Notes under the pieces: model-generated
Database searches by the model: none
What the model was told of the DNA's origin: nothing
Seen by the model: only the letters and a program-made list of their open reading frames with translations
NCBI GenBank assembly: GCA_944393455.1
Contig: CALYAH010000060.1
Span: 1-5,823 of the forward strand
Direction: 5' to 3'
DNA: 5,823 bases
From: an uncultured Clostridia bacterium
GTDB taxonomy: Bacteria; Bacillota; Clostridia; TANB77; CAG-508
Program-made: the position numbers and the translations under genes
Part shown: positions 1 through 4,482 of the stretch, piece after piece
Position numbering within the stretch: the first letter of the stretch is position 1
Layout: each line of letters opens with the position of its first letter

Positions 1-1266
1 TATAGGGTATATATTATCGATGAGGTTCATATGTTATCAACAGGAGCTTTTAATGAATTATTAAAAACATTAGAAGAACCACCAGAACATGTAAAATTTA
101 TATTGGCTACAACAGAACCACAGAAACTACCAGCAACTATTCTTTCTAGATGTCAGAGATTTGATTTTAAAAGAATTTCCAATGAAAATATTATAAAAAG
201 GTTAAATATTGTTTGCGAAAGAAGCAATATAGAAATAACAAAAGAAGCTTTAAATATCATAGCTGTTCTTTCAGAAGGTGCTATGAGAGATGCTTTGTCA
301 ATTTTAGAAAGATGTGTTCAAGATGGAGAAAATAAAATAGATGAAGATAAAATAAAAGATTTAGTGGGAATTCCAAAAATAACATATGTACATAATATTA
401 TAGACGCGGTAGTTCAATATGATGTGGACAAAGCGTTAGAGGCAATAGATGTTGTATTAAACGAAGGAAAAGATATTATTAATTTACTTTGGGAAATGAT
501 TAAATATATTAAAGATATTCTAGTTTATAAAGCATCTAAAAAATTAGATTTATATAATGAACAAGAACTAGAACAAATAAAAATAATTTCAGAAAAAGTT
601 TCAAAGGAAAAATTAATTGATTTAGTTTATCAATTGTCAGAGTTAGAAAATGATATAAAATGGTCAACTCAAAAAACAATTATGTTTCAAGCAGGGATGA
701 TTCGATTATGTAGTAAGCAGGCTCAAACAAGTTCAAATTTAGAAGAAAGAGTTGGAAATATAGAAAAGTACTTAAAATCAGGAAAAGGAGTTGTACCACA
801 AGCTGCTAAAATCGAAAATGTTGTTCAACCAACAGTAAGAGCAGCTATAAACCCTACTACTAGAGTAAATACTACAACGAAAGTGTCAGATACACCAAAG
901 ACTCCAAAGAATACAACTAAAAAGTTTTCTAATAAAACAGAGGAATTTTGGCCACAAATAGTTAATGATTTAAAACAAAATGGTAAAATCGTTTTATATA
1001 CTAATCTTATGAATACAAGAGCAAAAGAAATTAATGATATGACAATAGGAATTGAGTTTCCAAATGGAATGACAGCTTTCGGAAAGACCGTATTAGAGAA
1101 ACAAGAGAACATTAGAGAAATATCTAATTTAGTGTCTATGGCTTGTGGAAAAGAAATGCAAATAAAATACATTACACAAAATAATGAGGTACATCAAATG
1201 ACAAGAGAAGAAAATTTGCAAAATCTAGCTAATGAATCAGATATACCTTTTAATGTTATTGAATAA
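1..1266 (+). CDS. dnaX: DNA polymerase III subunit tau/gamma, 3' part (N-terminus outside window)
   Basis: DnaX is the ATPase motor of the clamp loader, which opens the beta sliding clamp and ties the replicative polymerases together. The reading frame is open from base 1, so the gene is cut by the window edge. The Walker A loop and the zinc-binding cysteines are missing; by family length roughly 120 residues lie outside. Numbering from the first codon here: Walker B IIDEVH at 5-10, the sensor-1 segment ATTEP at 36-40, the SRC motif with the arginine finger at about 49-51, and sensor-2 GAMRD near 93-97. A helical collar domain follows, then a Thr/Pro/Lys-rich linker (about 265-312) and a C-terminal domain (about 313-421) that would bind the polymerase. 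An ATG lies at 31, but YRVYIIDEVH upstream of it is conserved family sequence, so 31 is not the start. It heads the dnaX-ybaB-recR operon. Identification is very secure. Confidence 0.97.
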   Translation, partial: YRVYIIDEVHMLSTGAFNELLKTLEEPPEHVKFILATTEPQKLPATILSRCQRFDFKRISNENIIKRLNIVCERSNIEITKEALNIIAVLSEGAMRDALSILERCVQDGENKIDEDKIKDLVGIPKITYVHNIIDAVVQYDVDKALEAIDVVLNEGKDIINLLWEMIKYIKDILVYKASKKLDLYNEQELEQIKIISEKVSKEKLIDLVYQLSELENDIKWSTQKTIMFQAGMIRLCSKQAQTSSNLEERVGNIEKYLKSGKGVVPQAAKIENVVQPTVRAAINPTTRVNTTTKVSDTPKTPKNTTKKFSNKTEEFWPQIVNDLKQNGKIVLYTNLMNTRAKEINDMTIGIEFPNGMTAFGKTVLEKQENIREISNLVSMACGKEMQIKYITQNNEVHQMTREENLQNLANESDIPFNVIE

Positions 1267-1298
1267 ATATTATATATAAAAAATAGGAGGAATTTAAA

Positions 1299-1643
1299 AT
1301 GGCAAAAAGAGGAGGATTCCCAGGAGGAATGGGAGGATTCGGAGGAATGAATCTTAATAATTTAATGAAAGAAGCTAAAAAAATGCAGGCAGATATGGAA
1401 AAATCTCAAGCAGAATTAGCTACAAAAGAATTTGAATCATCAGCAGGAGGCGGAGCAGTTACTGTAAAAGTTTCAGGAGAGAAGGCTTTAAAAGAAATAA
1501 AAATAAAACCAGAGGTAGTAGACCCAGAAGATGTAGAAATGTTAGAAGATTTAATTTTAACTTGTGTAAATGAGGCTTTAAGACAAGTAGATTCAGCACA
1601 AGCATCAGCTTTAGGAAAATTTAATATACCAGGATTAATGTAG
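1299..1643 (+). CDS. ybaB: YbaB/EbfC family nucleoid-associated DNA-binding protein
   Basis: This is a small DNA-binding protein of 114 residues. Family members form dimers, bind DNA and associate with the nucleoid; their exact role with DnaX and RecR is not settled. The protein opens with a Gly/Met/Phe-rich head (residues 1-17) often seen in clostridial members. A helix rich in Lys and Met follows (about 19-40), then the conserved core: a GGGAVTVKVSG-type strand, KEIKIKPEVVDPED, and the helix with EDLILTCVNEALRQ. It ends in the typical GLM. A strong AGGAGG at 1285-1290 sits 8 bases before the ATG. The gene lies 32 bases after dnaX and 23 before recR, the conserved three-gene order. GGA-GGA glycine codons create further Shine-Dalgarno-like sites ahead of Met11 and Met17, so shorter products are possible. 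Confidence 0.96.
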   Translation: MAKRGGFPGGMGGFGGMNLNNLMKEAKKMQADMEKSQAELATKEFESSAGGGAVTVKVSGEKALKEIKIKPEVVDPEDVEMLEDLILTCVNEALRQVDSAQASALGKFNIPGLM

Positions 1644-1666
1644 TATAAGCGGAAGGAAGAAAACAA

Positions 1667-2266
1667 ATGTCACTATATTCACCATCAATTGAGAAATTAA
1701 TAGAAAGTTTTGAAAGATTACCAAGCATTGGACATAAAACAGCAGCAAGACTAGCTTTTTATATGTTAAATTGTTCAGAAGAGGAAACAAACGAATTTGT
1801 TTCTTCAATTATAAATGCAAAAAAGAATTTAAAATATTGTAGTAAATGTTATAATATATCTGATACAGACCCATGTTCTATTTGTGGAAATCCAAAAAGA
1901 GATCAAAGCATTATTTGTGTAGTTGAAGATGTAAGAGATGTTATAGCAATGGAAAAAACACATGAATTTAAAGGTGTTTATCATGTTTTACATGGTTCCA
2001 TTTCACCTATGAATGGTGTTGGACCAGATGATATAAAAATAAAAGAATTGTTAGCAAGACTTATGGACGGGCAAGTAAAAGAAGTTATTTTAGCAACTAA
2101 TCCACGTGTGGAAGGAGAAGCTACTGCAATGTATTTGTCAAAGCTAATTAAACCTTTAGGAATAACAGTAACAAGAATTGCCCATGGAATTCCAGTTGGT
2201 GGAGATTTGGAATATACAGATGAAATTACTTTAACAAAAGCTTTAGAAGGTAGAAGAGAAATATAA
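1667..2266 (+). CDS. recR: Recombination mediator protein RecR
   Basis: RecR works with RecO (and RecF) to load RecA onto SSB-coated single-stranded DNA during gap repair and recombination. At 199 residues it has the usual family length. Visible domains, in order: an N-terminal helix-hairpin-helix (about 5-50, with RLPSIGHKTAARLAF); a four-cysteine zinc site at C58, C61, C70 and C73; a Toprim domain beginning ICVVEDVRDV at 82-91 (Glu87 is the Toprim acidic residue) and continuing through HVLHGSISPMNGVGP and ATNPRVEGEATA; and the C-terminal IPVGGDLEYTDEITL segment at about 175-189. No key residue appears to be missing. A GGAAGGA at 1651-1657 lies 9 bases before the ATG and acts as the ribosome binding site. 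It is the last gene of the dnaX operon and is followed by a terminator hairpin. Confidence 0.98.
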   Translation: MSLYSPSIEKLIESFERLPSIGHKTAARLAFYMLNCSEEETNEFVSSIINAKKNLKYCSKCYNISDTDPCSICGNPKRDQSIICVVEDVRDVIAMEKTHEFKGVYHVLHGSISPMNGVGPDDIKIKELLARLMDGQVKEVILATNPRVEGEATAMYLSKLIKPLGITVTRIAHGIPVGGDLEYTDEITLTKALEGRREI

Positions 2267-2288
2267 TATTGAAATAACAAAAAACCAT

Positions 2289-2320
2289 AAAAACCATGCA
2301 AACAAAATGCATGGTTTTTT
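2289..2320. terminator. Bidirectional intrinsic terminator between recR and the convergent glycosyltransferase gene
   Basis: A perfect 12-bp stem (2289-2300 with 2308-2319) closes a 7-base loop. On the + strand the stem ends in a run of six T (2315-2320). On the - strand the A-rich left arm gives a matching T-run, and the further A-run at 2279-2284 adds more T. The hairpin starts 22 bases past the recR stop and ends 20 bases past the stop of the opposing gene, so one structure can serve both convergent transcripts. Confidence 0.88.
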
Positions 2321-2339
2321 AAAGCTTTAAAGTTTTTAA

Positions 2340-3467
2340 TTAACCTAAAAGTATTTTACAAATATTATAGGTAGAATTAGGTCTAGCCAAAATAGTAGTA
2401 TTTTCTTTCATACTTTCTAATTTTTTTGGATTAGATAATAATTTTTCTATTATTTCATGAGCATTATCAGATTTCTTTATCCAAATTCCTATACCTTTAG
2501 ATTCAAGAAATTCAGCGTTTTCTTCTTCTTGCCCAGGAATTGGATTAATAATTACCATAGGTAAATGAGAAGCCAAACTTTCAGAGGTGGTAAGACCTCC
2601 AGGTTTGGTAACAACTAAATCTGAAATAGCCATCAATTCTGGAACTTGATTTGTAAATTCTAAAATTTTAACTGTATCGTTTTTATGATGTTCAGAAACA
2701 ATTTCTTCAAAAGCTGTTTTCATTTTTTTATTTCTTCCAGCAATAGCAATAATTTGGATATTTTTATCTAACTGGACAAAGGCATCAAAAATTTGTGCAG
2801 TTCTAGTTTTTCCTAAGCCAAATTCGCCCCCACCAAAAAATAAAACAGTTTGTTTATTTGCAGATAAGTGATATTGTTTCAAAATTTGATTTTTATCATA
2901 TGTGGTTAAAAATCTATTAGAAATAGGAATTCCTGTTACATGGATTTTACTTTCAGGAATTTCTTTGCTTATTAAATATTGTTTCATTTTATCATGTGCT
3001 ACAAAATAATAGTCTGTAAAATCATTTCCAACAAGCCATTGGTCATGTGGTGCAAAGTCTGTCATAATAGTAGCAATTTTAGCTGTTATCTTCTTTTTTC
3101 TTTTTAAATAACTACACATTTGACTTCCAAATGGATGAGTAGAAATAATTAAATCTGGTTTCTTTTCTCTTAATAACCTTAATAATTTAATTGCCATAAT
3201 CTTATTTGACCTTGAAGAAATATGCGCCAAAGGTCCTCTTTGAGAATCAGAATAAATTCTTCCCCAAGCCCAAGGCATTTTTTTTGCCATTTCTTTGTAG
3301 GCTGTTGTTGTGACTTTTTCAATTGTTTTATTAACATATTTCATACAATCAATTAATTCTATATCAATATTTTTATCTTTATAATTATCTATAATGCAAT
3401 TCTTAATGGATTTAGCGGCATTTAAATGCCCACCTCCATAAGATGCATAAAAAACTAAAATTTTCAT
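2340..3467 (-). CDS. MGDG synthase/UgtP-family glycosyltransferase (diacylglycerol glucosyltransferase)
   Basis: This 375-residue GT-B glycosyltransferase resembles bacterial diacylglycerol beta-glucosyltransferases (UgtP/YpfP type) and plant MGDG synthases. These move sugar from UDP-glucose or UDP-galactose to diacylglycerol at the cytoplasmic face of the membrane; the glycolipid serves as a membrane lipid and, in many Firmicutes, as the lipoteichoic acid anchor. The N-terminal MGDG-synthase domain starts with YASYGGGHLNAAKSI (7-21) and carries STHPFGS (109-115) and TDFAPHDQW (136-144). A GT28-type C-terminal domain has FFGGGEFG (210-217), the VTKPGGLTTSESLA nucleotide-sugar loop (286-299) and INPIPGQEEENAEF (307-320). 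No signal peptide or membrane helix is seen, which fits a peripheral enzyme. The start is set by AAGGGG (3475-3480 on the complement), 7 bases upstream. It is a single-gene unit, convergent with recR and divergent from the AbrB-like gene. Family assignment is sure; donor sugar and number of sugars added cannot be read from sequence. Confidence 0.92.
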   Translation of the reverse strand: MKILVFYASYGGGHLNAAKSIKNCIIDNYKDKNIDIELIDCMKYVNKTIEKVTTTAYKEMAKKMPWAWGRIYSDSQRGPLAHISSRSNKIMAIKLLRLLREKKPDLIISTHPFGSQMCSYLKRKKKITAKIATIMTDFAPHDQWLVGNDFTDYYFVAHDKMKQYLISKEIPESKIHVTGIPISNRFLTTYDKNQILKQYHLSANKQTVLFFGGGEFGLGKTRTAQIFDAFVQLDKNIQIIAIAGRNKKMKTAFEEIVSEHHKNDTVKILEFTNQVPELMAISDLVVTKPGGLTTSESLASHLPMVIINPIPGQEEENAEFLESKGIGIWIKKSDNAHEIIEKLLSNPKKLESMKENTTILARPNSTYNICKILLG

Positions 3468-3499
3468 AGCTAATCCCCTTTAATTAGATTTGCAAAAGT

Positions 3500-3528
3500 A
3501 TTTTACCATACAATTATGAAAAAAGCAA
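3500..3528 (-). promoter_or_regulatory. Vegetative (sigma-A type) promoter of the glycosyltransferase gene
   Basis: On the - strand an extended -10 TGGTAAAAT (3508-3500) lies 17 bases after a weak -35 TTGCTT (3528-3523). Transcription would begin near 3493 and give a leader of about 25 bases with the AAGGGG ribosome binding site. The TG extension probably makes up for the poor -35. It is predicted from sequence only. Confidence 0.6.
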
Positions 3529-3530
3529 AA

Positions 3531-3560
3531 TTGGAAATTTAAAATATTTTATGGTATAAT
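3531..3560 (+). promoter_or_regulatory. Vegetative (sigma-A type) promoter of the AbrB-like gene
   Basis: A consensus -10 TATAAT (3555-3560) carries the TG extension at 3552-3553, and a partial -35 TTGGAA (3531-3536) stands 18 bases upstream. Transcription would begin near 3567, leaving a leader of about 24 bases that holds AAGGAGG (3576-3582). This is the best-looking promoter in the window. Confidence 0.72.
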
Positions 3561-3590
3561 TAACATAATGAAGGCAAGGAGGCTGGATGT

Positions 3591-3878
3591 ATGAAAAATA
3601 GACTTATTGTAAAATTGGATAAAGTAAATCGGGTAAACATACCAAATGAATTGTTGGTACTTGCCCAATTAAATGGGCAACCTAAAGTTGCTTTTTGCCA
3701 AACGCAAGACGGTCTTGCACTAAAAAGAATAGATGATGTGCATGACCATAAAGTTTTAGGACTAAGTAACATCGATGACAAAAATCGGTTTACTATTCCA
3801 AAGTATCTTCGTGAAGATACAATAGAATTTGAAGTTTTTATCTTCAACGAAGAACTTGTCATTAAAGAAGTTGATTAA
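3591..3878 (+). CDS. AbrB/MraZ-like DNA-binding protein with two half-repeats
   Basis: The gene encodes a 95-residue protein, probably a transcription regulator of the SpoVT/AbrB swapped-hairpin fold. Two copies of the signature are visible: LDKVNRVNIP at 9-18 and IDDKNRFTIP at 61-70, offset by 52 residues. Each is followed by a short helix (NELLVLAQL; KYLRED) and a strand hairpin (VAFCQTQDGLALKRI; FEVFIFNEELVIKEV). AbrB has one such motif per chain, MraZ has two, so the layout is MraZ-like, but the chain is much shorter than MraZ (about 140 residues) and the gene is not beside cell-division genes. Both motifs have Asn where the family usually has Gly in D-x-x-G-R. AAGGAGG at 3576-3582 fixes the ATG at 3591; an ATG at 3587 is out of frame and soon stops. 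No toxin gene follows, so a MazE-type antitoxin is unlikely. Target genes are unknown; the neighbours are candidates. Confidence 0.85.
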   Translation: MKNRLIVKLDKVNRVNIPNELLVLAQLNGQPKVAFCQTQDGLALKRIDDVHDHKVLGLSNIDDKNRFTIPKYLREDTIEFEVFIFNEELVIKEVD

Positions 3879-3895
3879 ATGATCAGCTTCTTTTT
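3864..3895 (+). terminator. Intrinsic terminator overlapping the end of the AbrB-like gene
   Basis: A 12-bp stem pairs 3864-3875 with 3882-3893, all Watson-Crick except one G-U pair, around a 6-base loop (3876-3881). A run of five T (3891-3895) ends the right arm. The left arm codes for the last residues of the protein and the TAA stop codon lies in the loop. It should separate this gene from sleB, which then needs its own promoter. Confidence 0.82.
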
Positions 3896-3924
3896 ATATG
3901 TTCAAATAAAAAATTCAAAAAATG

Positions 3925-3953
3925 GAATATTTTTTAAAAAACGATACAAAATA
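3925..3953 (+). promoter_or_regulatory. Candidate forespore sigma-G promoter of sleB-ypeB
   Basis: GAATA at 3925-3929 fits the sigma-G -35 pattern GHATR. After 17 bases comes CAAAATA (3947-3953), which differs from the sigma-G -10 pattern CATNHTA only at the third base. Transcription would begin near 3960, leaving about 25 bases before the sleB start. In Bacillus subtilis sleB-ypeB is expressed from a sigma-G promoter in the forespore, which gives prior support. In such AT-rich DNA a chance match is possible. Confidence 0.45.
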
Positions 3954-3973
3954 AAAAGGAGTATAAAAAGAAA

Positions 3974-3980
3974 AAGGTGA
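3974..3980 (+). promoter_or_regulatory. Ribosome binding site that decides the TTG start of sleB
   Basis: AAAGGTGA ending at 3980 lies only 4 bases before TTG at 3985. No ATG occurs in frame until codon 47, which is past the signal peptide, so this site with TTG is the only start that keeps the secretion signal. Confidence 0.7.
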
Positions 3981-3984
3981 TATT

Positions 3985-4461
3985 TTGAAGAATATATTAA
4001 AAATACTATTTTTATTTATTATTTTAAGTGCAGCCATAATTTTAATTGTGCTTTTTAGTAATGATGTAGGAGAGCAAAATATAAGTTATGCAGCAACATC
4101 TAATACTTCTGATATTCAATTAATGGCAAGAGCTATTAATGGAGAAGCAAGAGGGGAACCATATGAGGGACAAGTTGCAGTAGGAGCTGTTATATTAAAT
4201 AGAGTAAAAAGCTCACAGTTTCCAAATACGATTGCAGGAGTCATTTATCAATCAGGTGCTTTTACAGCAGTAGCAGATGGGCAGATAAACAAGCCGATTG
4301 CAGAAAATTCAACTGTATATAAAGCAGCACAAGATGCGCAAAATGGATGGGATCCGACAGGAGGTTGTATTTACTACTTTAATCCAGATACAGCAACAAA
4401 TAAATGGATATGGTCAAGACCATATGTAAAAACTATAGGAAAACATAGATTTTGTAAATAA
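3985..4461 (+). CDS. sleB: Spore cortex-lytic cell wall hydrolase SleB (short form)
   Basis: SleB is a lytic transglycosylase that cuts muramic-delta-lactam-containing cortex peptidoglycan when spores germinate. The protein has 158 residues. A hydrophobic segment at about 4-24 is followed by a possible signal-peptidase site after SYA (34-36), so it would be exported to the intermembrane/cortex space of the spore. The rest is one hydrolase_2 (SleB/CwlJ) domain: LMARAINGEARGEPYEGQVAVGAVILNRV at 46-74, with Glu54 in GEARGE as the expected catalytic acid; FPNTIAGVIYQ at 79-89; and the C-terminal GGCIYYFNP and GKHRFC segments. The N-terminal peptidoglycan-binding domain of Bacillus SleB (about 305 residues in total) is absent. 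CwlJ also lacks that domain, but CwlJ has no signal peptide and is not paired with ypeB, so SleB is preferred. Translation starts at TTG. ypeB follows after 21 bases, forming an operon. Confidence 0.9.
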   Translation: MKNILKILFLFIILSAAIILIVLFSNDVGEQNISYAATSNTSDIQLMARAINGEARGEPYEGQVAVGAVILNRVKSSQFPNTIAGVIYQSGAFTAVADGQINKPIAENSTVYKAAQDAQNGWDPTGGCIYYFNPDTATNKWIWSRPYVKTIGKHRFCK

Positions 4462-4482
4462 ATAAAGAAAGGAAAGATAGAT

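Noticed and set aside
915..930. Possible programmed -1 frameshift in dnaX (A-run in ACT AAA AAG) that would make a short gamma form, as in E. coli
   Set aside because: The run is only five A after a T, so it is not the A AAA AAG heptamer, and no strong downstream stem is evident. Another six-A run near 670 is in the wrong frame for slippage.
825..1172. Antisense open frame of 115 codons inside dnaX
   Set aside because: It lies wholly against a well-conserved gene, has no ribosome binding site and reads as a low-complexity Phe/Val-rich peptide. The same holds for antisense frames at 1406-1666, 1981-2301, 3560-3862 and 4703-4903.
3587..3601. ATG at 3587 as an earlier start of the AbrB-like gene
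   Set aside because: It is out of frame with the gene, stops after four codons, and lies too close to the AAGGAGG site compared with the ATG at 3591.
3591..3878. AbrB-like protein as a MazE-type antitoxin of a toxin-antitoxin pair
   Set aside because: No toxin gene follows or precedes it; a terminator closes the gene and the next gene is sleB. The two-motif layout also fits a regulator better.
3930..3941. TTTTTTAAAAAA palindrome upstream of sleB as an operator or terminator
   Set aside because: It is a pure A/T run with no GC pairs, expected by chance in such AT-rich intergenic DNA, and it falls in the spacer of the candidate sigma-G promoter.
3962..3967. TATAAA as a sigma-A -10 box for sleB
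   Set aside because: No acceptable -35 lies 16-18 bases upstream, and the start point would fall on or next to the ribosome binding site.
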